From Agarophyton chilense (taxonomy: Eukaryota > Rhodophyta > Florideophyceae > Gracilariales > Gracilariaceae): a stretch of DNA of 64,000 nucleotides. The stretch covers positions 4,092,001 through 4,156,000 of the forward strand of contig JARGXX010000068.1 of NCBI GenBank assembly GCA_030374765.1, given 5' to 3'. Positions 10,514 to 19,973 of the stretch are shown here, one piece after another (position 1 is the stretch's first letter; each line of letters opens with the position of its first letter). Under the pieces are notes generated by a model, which was given only the letters and a program-made list of their open reading frames with translations, was not told the DNA's origin and made no database searches. The translations under genes and the position numbers were made by a program.

Positions 10514-12025
10514 TTGACGCTGTTCCCGGCACGGGCTCCACTCGAATTCGTGGCCATAGACATCCCAGGGGAGTTTATCAGGACGCCCCGAGGTCATCGG
10601 TATCTGCTTGTCATTTCTGACAGATTCTCTAAGCTAACGAGAACTGTGCCGCTGAAGCGGATCACCGCCGCTACCGTCGCGCAAGCGTTCGTGACCCATT
10701 GGGTGTTCGTATATACACCGCCAGTGCAGTTGTTATCCGACAACGGAGGGCAATTCGCATCAAAGTTCTTTCAGGATGTATGTCGAATCCTTGATGTATG
10801 GAATTTATTTGTTACTACGTATCACCCTCAGGGGAATGGCCAGGTGGAGAGGTTTAACCGCACGATACTCAACGCTTTGAGATCGTTTGTTGCGGATCAC
10901 CCCAAAAATTGGGACTTGTACACAGACGCTATCATGTATGCATACAACACCCAGGTACATCGGGTTACATCGTTATCCCCATTCGAACTGGTACTGTCGA
11001 GGACACCGCCGCCGGTCGCCATCGAGGCTCAACCGACGCTGTCGACGCACCCGTCACCGGGATTGTACCGAGAAGCCTGGAAGGAGTGTCTTACAAAGAT
11101 GGTGCCGATAGCCCGGAAAGCAAGGGACAAAGCTCAACGCGCCTACAAGAAGGACTTTGAAAATCGGGTTCGCAAACCTCTACCTCAGGTGGAGCCCGAC
11201 GACTTTGTCTTCCTTCGAAAGGAATACTACAATCCTGAAAAGGAACGTAGGCACAAGCTTTCGCCAATTGTGGACGGACCCTATCGGGTGGTTTCTGTAG
11301 ACCCGGACACGGTGGTATTGGATATCGCTAACCGCAACGAACAGATCTCCAGGGACTGCATCACACGAGCGCCCAACCCAAATGTGGAAGTGGTGTCGGC
11401 ACCAACGCCCTCCACAGGGGATGATTCAACGGAAGATAACCCGTCAGGCGGTGATTCGAACACCCGCCCCGTTATACTTCCGCACCCAGAACGTGGTTTA
11501 ACCGACCTACCGGAAACTTCGGATACTCCCGAACCTGGGCCCGCTCCCTCAAGGGCCCAGTCAACGAACTCTTACAGAGTTACTCCCCCACCAGAGGTAA
11601 TCAAGCCTCCTGGCTCTCCGCCTAAGGAGGGGGAGGAGGACGTAGTTCCTTCGCAGTACGATGTTTCGGCGTCAGCCAGTCGCCCTAACAGGGAATCTAG
11701 TTCTCACAGTGAGACGGCGAGGCCGACCGAGCCAGCGACAGAGAAGTCACAACCCCAGCATATGGGTAGCGACATCACCGCCGACCCAGCCGAGCACGGC
11801 GTCAGAAAAGAGGACGAAAACCCGCCTAGGGAGAGTCGTGTGGAGAACTCCGCAACCGGAACGCCTACAGAGCCGACGATCACCCGCCGCCGCGGAAGAG
11901 ACACTGAGGTGTCGCACACTCAAACCCCGCTTTCTCGGGAACGAGCTGTGTCAGCGGACCCGCACGGGGAAGATCTCGACGACGAAGTTGACCAAATTTG
12001 GCTCTCCGTTATGGAATGGGAATAG
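10514..12025 (+). CDS. Integrase region of the young Gypsy element with a long hydrophilic tail
   Basis: The DDE core is evident. The first Asp is in FVAIDIPGEF, the second in LLSDNGGQFASK and the Glu in YHPQGNGQVERFNRT. A C-terminal part with PIVDGPYRVV follows, as in the Gypsy GPY/F module. The last 180 or so residues are Pro/Glu/Ser/Thr rich and appear disordered. A chromodomain is found about 500 bases downstream rather than directly fused in this frame. Confidence 0.94.
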   Translation: MTLFPARAPLEFVAIDIPGEFIRTPRGHRYLLVISDRFSKLTRTVPLKRITAATVAQAFVTHWVFVYTPPVQLLSDNGGQFASKFFQDVCRILDVWNLFVTTYHPQGNGQVERFNRTILNALRSFVADHPKNWDLYTDAIMYAYNTQVHRVTSLSPFELVLSRTPPPVAIEAQPTLSTHPSPGLYREAWKECLTKMVPIARKARDKAQRAYKKDFENRVRKPLPQVEPDDFVFLRKEYYNPEKERRHKLSPIVDGPYRVVSVDPDTVVLDIANRNEQISRDCITRAPNPNVEVVSAPTPSTGDDSTEDNPSGGDSNTRPVILPHPERGLTDLPETSDTPEPGPAPSRAQSTNSYRVTPPPEVIKPPGSPPKEGEEDVVPSQYDVSASASRPNRESSSHSETARPTEPATEKSQPQHMGSDITADPAEHGVRKEDENPPRESRVENSATGTPTEPTITRRRGRDTEVSHTQTPLSRERAVSADPHGEDLDDEVDQIWLSVMEWE

Positions 12026-12524
12026 GAACTCCTATGGAGACATTGGAACCCTCAGGAATGGGAAAGAAATGAGTGAGACCCGTCGGGGACAGCTCAGGAG
12101 AGTGCTAGCGCGTGTCAAAAGCGCCACCTCACATCCGCTTGCAGAGTGGCAACCGGCGCCCGCGTATTTATGTGGCACACGTCGAATGACACCGAGCCAA
12201 TCAAAAGGCTCTGACGACCAACCGTCGCGCAAACCGCCTCCGTCGAACGGCGCGTTGCACGGGAGTAACCTTCGTCTCCGTAGCTCGGGTTGACGTTGAA
12301 GTCTTACCCCCCTGAGATTGGAGACGCTACCGCGTCGCGGTTTCTCAACCGTCACGGAATCTAAGAACACCGTTGTTTTTGGGAAGATCTCAGCTTTAAG
12401 AAAAACTCAAAACTGGGCCGTTTTGACTCCGTTGACGGAAGTTACAACGTAGCCCACAGGCCACTCGGCGCCGTTCGGACGAAGTGCTGAGACCCGCTCG
12501 CAACACGGAAAAGAACCCACCGGG

Positions 12525-12815
12525 GTGTGTCTAAACCCTACGTTGACACCCTCAAGGGAACTAGAGCGTTCCAAGATGGAAGAGAAGCCCGAACAGGGAA
12601 AAGTGTACCCGCAGGAATTCGTTATCGATCGCATCGTGCGTCACATCTACACCCCCGAGGGAGAAGTCCGCTACCAAGTCCGATGGTACGGATTCTCGCC
12701 TGATGAGGATACAGTGGAACCCATTGAGCACCTTCCGAGGTCTAAGGTTGTATCCTATCACCGACGCGCTCGGGTAACCTTGCCTCCCAATCTGGATCAT
12801 GCCCAAGTCGGGTAA
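12525..12815 (+). CDS. Chromodomain of the young Gypsy element
   Basis: A short frame contains the chromodomain signature FVIDRIV followed by YQVRWYGFSPDEDTVEP and EHLPRSKVVSYH, which match the beta strands and C-terminal helix of chromoviral chromodomains. In chromoviruses this module sits at the integrase C-terminus and directs insertion to particular chromatin marks. Here it lies about 500 bases after the recognisable integrase part. Whether it is translated with the integrase is not visible. Confidence 0.82.
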   Translation: MCLNPTLTPSRELERSKMEEKPEQGKVYPQEFVIDRIVRHIYTPEGEVRYQVRWYGFSPDEDTVEPIEHLPRSKVVSYHRRARVTLPPNLDHAQVG

Positions 12816-12985
12816 GCCACCACGGGAACTAGTGTGGATGCGACCTCGAAGTGAGGAAGATGTTGGACCTCTGAAGAGGAATTGAGGAGAGTATCCCGAA
12901 GAACACGTATTGAGAGGGAATGTCTACTGGCCCTCGGCCTAGCGCCGTTAACCAGGGAACACAACACCGGTTATCGGGACAGTTT

Positions 12986-13142
12986 ATGATGAAAAAGGAA
13001 AAGAAGACCCACGAAGTGGAGAAGAAGATTAAGAAGAAGATTGGACCCTAGGAAGGAGAAGAAGATGAAGAAGATCCTAAGAAGGAATGAAGAAGATGAA
13101 GTAGAAGTTAAGATCCTAGGAAGGAAGAAGAAAAGAAGATAT
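12986..13142 (+). repeat. Purine-rich imperfect repeats inside the young element
   Basis: This is an almost purely A/G stretch with reiterated GAAGAAGAT and GATCCTAGGAAGGA-like units. It lies exactly between the end of the sense coding parts and the end of the antisense coding block. It could be a second polypurine tract or a region where the two opposing transcripts end. Both roles are guesses. Confidence 0.6.
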
Positions 13143-13205
13143 GCAAATATCAGAAGTTTACTATTGTCGCCAAGCTATGGACTCCACAATTGCCCGAAGG
13201 CGGAA

Positions 13206-15101
13206 CTACGGAAAGCCCGAGGAGGGACCCGCCCCACCGTTGGGATTCTGACCCTGATGGTACGCCGAGGCGAAAGCCAACATCTGGCTCACATCCGTCA
13301 TACCCGGGGGAATCGGAATGCCCGCGTTCACGAGGCCTTGTCGCACACTATCCGCTTGCGGAGTGGCAACCGGCGCCTGCGCAAGGGTGTTCACACCCCA
13401 CCCGGGGGGAGCAGATGGACCGCCACTGGATGCATTCGCCGCCGCAGCTGAGGTCGTTCCCACTGGTTGGAAGGGTGCAGATGGCTCCACAGGGAGTACT
13501 CCACTAGGAGCTGGCATGTCGTTATCCAACGCTGGATCGTCCAGGTCTACTGGAGGCTCGTACTCGTAATCGTCGGTATAAATGAACCCCGTCGGGTGTC
13601 CCACCGGCATCGGTCGAGGCGAGTCCATCAGCGCCCGTGCTTGCGCAGCGCTGATGCGAACCCCTTCGAAGGGATTGTAATAGACCCAGTTACCGGAGCC
13701 CGGATCGTACCGGCCAGGAGATTTGTCTCGCGCGGATCCTTCCCCTGCGGGCTGTCTTTCCACTGGAACTCGATCCCATTGGGTGTTGTCGATGACGTCC
13801 AAGATTGGATACAGGTCCTGCACGCTGCTGGCCCAACACAACGCTGGGACAAGGTCGATCTGACGCATGATGGTCCGTAGCATCGGAGGAATGTACCAGA
13901 TACGGAAATGGTCATGAGCATCTCAGAGGAGGTGCGCCGCTACGCGGGCTGCCCACTCGGCTGCAACGAGGGCCCAGTATCCCGAGTTCGGGTCGTGCAT
14001 CAAACGAGACCCGATATAGTAGATGTATGGGGGCAGTTCAGCAAAGCACCCTCGGGGGACCTCGACCTTACTCCACCAAGCTGGAAGTGGCATGAATCGC
14101 CCAACCTTCGCCGTGTTACGGATACGCTCCAGTTCCACGTGAGGATACGGTACAAGGAACCCGAAACGGGAGCGCGAGCGGCGCTCGAAGCGCACGCGTC
14201 GATCGAACCCATACTGGGTAAACTGCCGTTGAAGGTACCTGAATTCAGCCCGAAGGATGGGACGACTCCATTGGAGCATATCTTCTCGGAGAGGAAAACC
14301 CGGTCCGCGGAACTCGGCTTCGGGAAAGGCTGCCACGTTATCCCCGTAGGAGTCCTCACCGTACGTGCGGTAATAGGCGACATCGAACCCGTACTCCGGG
14401 GGAACCAGATGGTCAAAGCGTGACCTCTCCAATCGCTGGTAGGCCAGAGCCGCCATCGCTGCGCGCGCCTTGTCCGGGGACTCCCCGCGACCGCGGTATA
14501 GATACTGAGGCTCTATAGCTACCCGCGCCCTCCAATCGAGAGAACGTACAACCTCAACAGGTAGGCCACCCGGCAATAAGCCGTCCTCCACGTAGGAGTC
14601 GATGAGTTCATCCTCGCGAACCGCTGTCGGATGGAACCACGGAGCGCGGGAATATATCACCGGATCGGTAAGGGGACTCCACCTTCGAAAGGATTCGTTT
14701 CAGATCCAACCTCTGGAGTTTGCTACCAAGGGCATCGCATGAGCGGAGTTCCAGGCCACCGCGTTAATGTCCAAATCCTCCTGAGGATGTCGGCTGCTCG
14801 CCGAGGCGGAAGGTTCGCTACCTGACGGAGCCGCATCCAAACCGGAGAAATACCCACCCTGCTGGGGAGCTTCGTTGTCCGCCGGCGCGGAGGCCGATGG
14901 CCCCGAGAGTGGGTTGAGGAGGTATGGGTTCATTCCCTTGAGAGGGCTAGTCGAAACCGCTGCTGCGAGAAGTTGCGTATCGCCGAAAGTCGGAGGAGTA
15001 GAAGAAAGTTGTACCGATGTGCCGGTTTTGTGGCGATCCTCAGAAGTGGTGAAGGACCCCATTGGGAGAGAAGTATATATAGTGACCGGAAAGCGAGACA
15101 C
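13206..15101 (-). pseudogene. Antisense coding block of the young Gypsy element, unknown product
   Basis: On the minus strand, opposite to gag-pol, a reading frame stays largely open for 1.9 kb, with about two interruptions in one frame. The first third is Pro/Ser/Ala rich. The middle is rich in aromatic and Arg residues (for example YYRTYGEDSYGDN, PPYIYYIGSRLMHDP). The last third is Pro/Gly rich, with TDDYEYEPPVDLDDPALD. I recognise no domain, membrane segment or zinc site. Antisense accessory frames before the 3' LTR are known in some plant Gypsy lineages. Whether this one is related cannot be judged from sequence reading. Confidence 0.6.
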
Positions 15102-15130
15102 CCGCGGCTCGGAATGTTCTTCCTCGTCTT

Positions 15131-15143
15131 AAGGAGGGGAAAA
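15131..15143 (+). other. Polypurine tract next to the 3' LTR
   Basis: AAGGAGGGGAAAA directly precedes the TG of the 3' LTR. This is the expected place and composition for the plus-strand priming site of a Gypsy element. Confidence 0.85.
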
Positions 15144-16059
15144 TGTAGAGCAACGCCCAGTTAGGGGATACTTGAAGATGCAACTCATAGAATGAGGATT
15201 GAACCCCTCGAGGGTTATGACTATGATCCCCTCTAAGGTGGGCTGAGGTGGCACTGTTTTCTGGTTAGAGTTCGCCTATGAAGTGAAAATTCGGATGGCC
15301 CATGGTTGAATTGGCCACGTGATACACGTGGCTTAATTTTGGCACCGATTTTCGGATATTTGTTATAATGTTGGACTTTTGGGCCCTGAAAGTGGGATCT
15401 CCATGTGTGTGGCCCTGAGCAGGTGTGCACTACTGTAGAGTTTAGTTAGTCGGCCCTACTTAGGGAGATGAGATCTGACAGTCCGAAGCTCAGAGTAAAT
15501 GGTAACCAAGGTTGGTCTTCGATACCTTTAGAGGTTCTTCGTCGCCATCGTTTCGGCCTTACAACCCGGAACGGGCTCTGGTTAGCAACGCCTGCGTAGG
15601 GACACGACTCCACTTGGAGAGTGCCCACGTTTGGGTTCCGTGCAACCACCCCCTTGGGACCGCTCAGACGACCTGCGTGCACGATACCCCGTGGGCGTTC
15701 TGCTTACTTGTTGCCTGCTTTTTGTGTTTCCTTTCGAGGACAGGTTTTCGCCCCTGTATTGGGTTTCTTTTGTTGTTTCGCCCCTTTTCTGGTTCTCGGG
15801 TCCGGTGCCTGTTGGTGCCCGACCCTCGCCCCGTTTTTCCTCTTCGCCGGATTTTCCCCCATTCTTTGGGATACCCATACCCATTCCCGAACCAACGGTT
15901 TCTACCCCTCACCTCCGTCGGTACTGCCGGAAGCCCCCGTGGGAGTTACACCCCACACTACGGGTGGAACGGAGGGCTCTGTCTCTGAGTCTGCCTCCCC
16001 CAGGGAGCAAGGCTTCGAACACCTTGAGAGCACTTCCCGTCGCCGGGTTTTGCTCCACA
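15144..16059 (+). repeat. 3' LTR of the young Gypsy element
   Basis: A 916-bp copy of 4317-5232 of exactly the same length, with about 12 substitutions by eye. It ends GCTCCACA and is followed at once by CTGCA, the second copy of the target duplication. The older element's Gag resumes immediately after that. Confidence 0.96.
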
Positions 16060-16064
16060 CTGCA
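16060..16064. repeat. Target-site duplication CTGCA, right copy
   Basis: Identical to 4312-4316 and abutting the CA end of the 3' LTR. Confidence 0.93.
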
Positions 16065-16337
16065 CCTTTCGTGATATCACGTTTAGACAAGGTAGTAGCC
16101 TCGAGAGCGATCGTCGTCGGAACCTCCGAAGGTGCAACTGCGCTTCCTGTCGATTTCAACTTCTTCTTCGCCTGACGATATAGGCGGTTCCCGGCCTCTG
16201 TAGAGGTGGCTAAGCGGGGTGCCCCGGACTCACTTCTATCCGAACCCGGTCGGCTTCTTGTCTGCATGGCGGCAAATTATCACTGGCAATCAAGATAACA
16301 AATGCGGACGACGCAAATCCAGTTTCTCAAAGAAAAC

Positions 16338-17761
16338 TGTAGGACAACGCTTGGAGCGGAGACACCACAAAGATGTTCGGGATCTTCCTCTCTTGATAGA
16401 CACGCCTCAGGCGGAGGAGACGCGTCCCAGCGGAGCACAGAAACAGAGCCACTCTGGATAGGCACGACGAAGTCGGGTGTAAGACCGAGGCCAATCCGGC
16501 GGGATATACCTAGAGTGTTTAGGTGAGCACGGCACAGTCCGGGGTGTGACCAATCCTAGGCGGAGCGGTATCACGGCGATTGTCGGAAAAGGAGCGAGGA
16601 AACACTCGTATGAGGGGGACGAGCGGGGTGAGTGAGGCGGCCACTCACGAGAGCCAAAAAGGAGAACAAGAGGAAAACGGGGGCGAAACCCTATGCAGGG
16701 GCGAGACTACGACAAGTGTCGGCGATGAAATATGAACCCACGGTGGTGGTAGCACTCTGGTCGACAGAGGGGTGGATGAACTAACGTGCGACGGGCGCTC
16801 ATGCAGTATGCGGTGAAGACGCGCCGAAGGCGAAGAGTTCAGAGCCAAGACTCCCTCCTTGGTCTCTCCGAAGAGGGTGTTTACTGGGGAGCAGTGCTCA
16901 ACCTCCTAAGTAGCGTGGCGCGCGGCCCCTGACAGTGGGCGCGCCCCCGAAAAATAGACACTACATAGCGATAGCGTAGCTAAATAAATACTAAAAAATA
17001 CTAAATAATACTAACCATTAGGTAGAATCCGGGCCACGTGTGGCACGCCTTGCACTCGAGCGTCGGCATCCGTGCAGTCCACGTGTTCCACCAGTGTGCA
17101 CTTCCGGTCCTAACCGGCCGTCAGCACGCAATAGCGGTATAGCTTGTCATAGCCCAAGCTCGTCCTCAAGCGAGCGAACTCTCGAAGTCCTGCGAAGAAA
17201 CCCCCTTGAAGATTGTCCTTCAAAAACAATATACATATTGCGATCGATTCAACCAATCTCGACAAAGATAAAAACTTTTAGCAAATAGAAACCAAAAACA
17301 GTGACGATTCACAACGAATATACGAGTTGACCAACGAACATGGCGAACGGTTAGATCCGGTTCCCAATGTCTTCTGACAATGTAGATTCCGTGATGACGG
17401 TTCAAGCTTCAGTTCACTGATTTCAGAACAACGCACAGGAATTCAACGAGGATCATTCGAACATGCGAAACAAGATATTTCCGGTCCAAGCGGCCAATAT
17501 TCCACACACAGGTGTACTTCCTTCTAAGTTGGGAGACCAATTTATGGCGTGTTCCACTGAAGACTGTAGAAGTCTCATTGCAGTGGATATCTACAGAAAT
17601 AACCGCGAAGAGCCGGTGTCGCCTTGCGAGTGACAATTCTTAGAAAAGAAGAGAGTGTGCGGAAAGCAGCCAGGTGTGCCTGAACAATGGGGAAATTCGT
17701 GTATACACGACGCGGATGTTCAGATGCGGCAGTACGTGATGCACACCAAATCGGCTCTACA
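16338..17761 (-). repeat. Tentative 5' LTR of the older Gypsy element
   Basis: Read on the minus strand, this segment would start TGTAGAGCC at 17761 and end GTCCTACA at 16338. The first eight bases equal the LTR start of the young relative, and the TG...CA ends fit. It lies just outside the older Gag start, where the 5' LTR is expected. The second LTR is off the left edge, so no direct-repeat test is possible here. Confidence 0.45.
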
Positions 17762-19080
17762 ACCCTTGTGACAACACAAATAACCAGGTGACAGTAGAGA
17801 AAACAACACACACCCACACAAAAAGTTGTAGAAAACGAGCGGTAAACTCGCAACAGTAGAGGGTATCCTCGGAACAAGATCTATAGCTCAGAACGGTTAA
17901 GAACTGATACTATAGGTGTTTCTTTGTGGTAAACCACTTTAGGATTTTTAGGACTGACCAAGATGGTGTTTAGGTTGGTTGTTGGATTGGTCTTCGCCGT
18001 CCTCAACTGGGCCTTGCGCCCTTTTATGTGCCAAGAAGAAAAGCAACTACTGTACAGTAAGGGATACACGTGGCTTGCCACTACATAATTATCTAAATAA
18101 TACCAAATTAAGAATTTGGTGACGGCACCTTACAATGTACACTAAATACAGCACTTACTAATTACATTTCTCCTGTCTTAATCTTTCCATGAAGTAATTC
18201 TTCTCATAACTTCTCGTAATCGAGTATAGCCTAAGCAATAGCTTATGAATGCCGTATCGCGACTTCGTAGTACTTTCGAACGGTCGAACTCAAGCGCATC
18301 CAGAATGCTACACTGCCAACACCCGCCGCAGCTCAAAAGGCTTTCTGTCGCCAAGGGCTGCGCTCCTCCGAAGCATGTTTTGGCCCATAAACAACAAATC
18401 CATCGAAAACGGAACGAATAGAATACCCTTGCGATTAGCAACGGCTTTCCTGACCCAAATGCCAACAACGATTTCCAGCATCCCTGCACCAGCGTTATCT
18501 TCCTTCGCGCAACACCCGCTCATTGCGCTAACGCTAAAACCCAAAACTAGATAGATACGCTAAATATTTTGATGTCTTTACAGCATTACACTCCAATCGC
18601 TTCCCTAACCTATATGTTTTGGATAAGAGTCTCGCGGCATACATCACATCTACATACCACGACGATTCACGCGCAGGTCGGAAACACGAAATGGCAAACC
18701 TTCTTTGTACTCTATACATCTTGGACTCCCTTACACGAATGAGTCTCCCAATGGCACACCGAAGCCTAAAAGGTTGAAGTAAGGCACACAAGCTCCAATC
18801 ATCAACACCTTTGACCCAAACCATCGTGTACGCCCTCATAATGAGGCTTCTCAATCTCAATTTTTGGAGAAGCTGCCGCATGTCTTGCACTTGGTTGGGC
18901 AGAGTATCTGCTTGTAAGTGAAGCAATTAATCTGTCAATTGAATACGTGGCTCTTCCGGGAGATCATCGAATAAGCGCTTATGGCCCAAATGCAGGAATA
19001 GCTAACCTTGAAGCAACGTTTGTTTGGATTGAAATACAATTTATATGCCGCGCAACTTAAACTAACCATAAAATTTTTCC
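17762..19080. other. Spacer between the retroelements and the tyrosine-recombinase relic
   Basis: AT-rich in part. Minus-strand frames of 80-130 codons exist at 18178-18926 (one Arg/Leu-rich, one with a hydrophobic stretch). They have no recognisable domain, lack good ATG context in part, and overlap each other. I see no gene that can be supported. Older transposon remains are plausible. Confidence 0.4.
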
Positions 19081-19082
19081 GC

Positions 19083-19330
19083 TTTGGGAATTTTAAGGTT
19101 ACCACGCATTCTGACCGGATTGGAAGTGCCTTGTGTGTTTTTTGAAAGGGAAAGAAGCTAAAGATATTTCAATTATTGGAAGGTGGAACTCTTTGTCTTC
19201 GCTAGCTCATTATTTAACTACTAGCCGCACCTGGCTGATGAAAATGAAATTTTCTGAAGAGCTTGCAGCAATCCGCCAACACTGTTCGAAGCTGAATTAT
19301 ATTATTGCACGCTATCGAAGTGGTGTCTAA
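19083..19330 (+). pseudogene. Relic of a tyrosine recombinase (DIRS- or Crypton-like)
   Basis: The plus strand shows two neighbouring signatures of the tyrosine-recombinase C-terminus. One is an H-x-x-R box with HSDRIGSA. Shortly after it comes IIGRWNSLSSLAHYL, matching the GRW-S...Y box that holds the catalytic Tyr in DIRS and Crypton recombinases. The copy is a broken fragment, with no RT or other element part recognisable beside it. A host tyrosine recombinase of another kind cannot be excluded. Confidence 0.5.
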
Positions 19331-19415
19331 GAAGACACACGTCTATGGAAAAGTCTGAGAAAGGTTCCCGCCCTAAGCAGGGCGGAAAGGCAAAGCTGAA
19401 GAGCTCAGCTTTGCC
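19323..19415. repeat. Three consecutive hairpins after the recombinase relic
   Basis: Three inverted repeats follow each other. GTGTC pairs with GACAC around 19323-19339. CCGCCCT pairs with AGGGCGG at 19368-19385, with a 4-base loop. GGCAAAGCTGA pairs with TCAGCTTTGCC at 19389-19415, with a 5-base loop and an 11-bp perfect stem. They may mark the end of a mobile element or a structured transcript. Confidence 0.5.
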
Positions 19416-19973
19416 GCGTTCTCGCGCCCTGCTCCGGTCCTGGAACGCATGAAACTTGCTGCCAAAGCTTGAACCGTATTAAATAATAAAATGTATCTTT
19501 GACTGATTAGCAGGCTAATTTCTATATTAGAATATAAAACCTTCTTTGGGTGCAAATACAGTGGTTGCACTCCAAAAAATCGTTTTGAAGCTGTGCATGA
19601 AACAGAACTATCTTTCAAAATAATCAATTTCGACCAGTCGCCCCGATCGAATAGACACTGGAGATGAAGCGTTGACATGTGAATTGACTTACCGAATTCA
19701 GCGGTTAGCGTTACATGATCCCCTGAGTGTAGTCTTACGTAGATATCGCTGTCTTTAACTAGTTCGGTCAGCAGGCAACTGACCGAGCGGGGCACCATAA
19801 AACCCACTCAAGAGTCATTGAGTGGTACTTCCATAGAGCTAGAGTGGAAGTGTGCCCTTTCTTCTTGCGGTCCTTGTCCTTGCATCTTGTTTTCCTGCAG
19901 ACACTGTAGTTCGTTCCATTCGACTTTGACGCCCGGCAAGCCGCAGTGTGATACGCAACCCCGACATTCATCA
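19416..19973. other. Spacer downstream of the copper ATPase
   Basis: No supported gene. It holds a hairpin at 19804-19827 (CCACTCAA / TTGAGTGG), which lies about 150 bases after the stop codon of the minus-strand ATPase and could be in its 3' UTR. A 144-codon minus-strand frame is present but shows no domain. Confidence 0.4.

Larger units (their letters stand above)
4317..16059 (+). mobile_element. Young Gypsy-type (chromodomain-bearing) LTR retrotransposon, 11.7 kb, nested in the older copy
   Basis: The element has two 916-bp LTRs, each starting TGTAGAGC and ending GCTCCACA, a CTGCA target duplication and a polypurine tract just before the 3' LTR. Its order is gag, protease, RT-RNase H, integrase and chromodomain. 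It also holds an additional antisense coding block before the 3' LTR. By eye the LTRs differ at about 12 of 916 positions (about 1.3%), so insertion was recent; a date needs a lineage-specific rate. The element looks nearly whole but carries a few interruptions (about three to five). RT-integrase order and the chromodomain place it near Ty3/Gypsy chromoviruses. Confidence 0.96.
16060..17761 (-). mobile_element. Older Gypsy element, right part (Gag N-terminus, leader and probable 5' LTR)
   Basis: Minus-strand coding for the Gag N-terminus (about 16065-16267, start MQTRSRPGSDRS) continues the Gag interrupted at 4316. It is basic and Ser-rich, like the young Gag leader. Upstream on the minus strand lies about 1.4 kb without genes that I interpret as the 5' LTR. 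The right boundary is tentative, because the partner LTR is outside the window. Confidence 0.75.

Noticed and set aside
18178-18926. Minus-strand frames between the retroelements and the recombinase relic
   Set aside because: Overlapping, no family, partly without ATG; not enough to call a gene.
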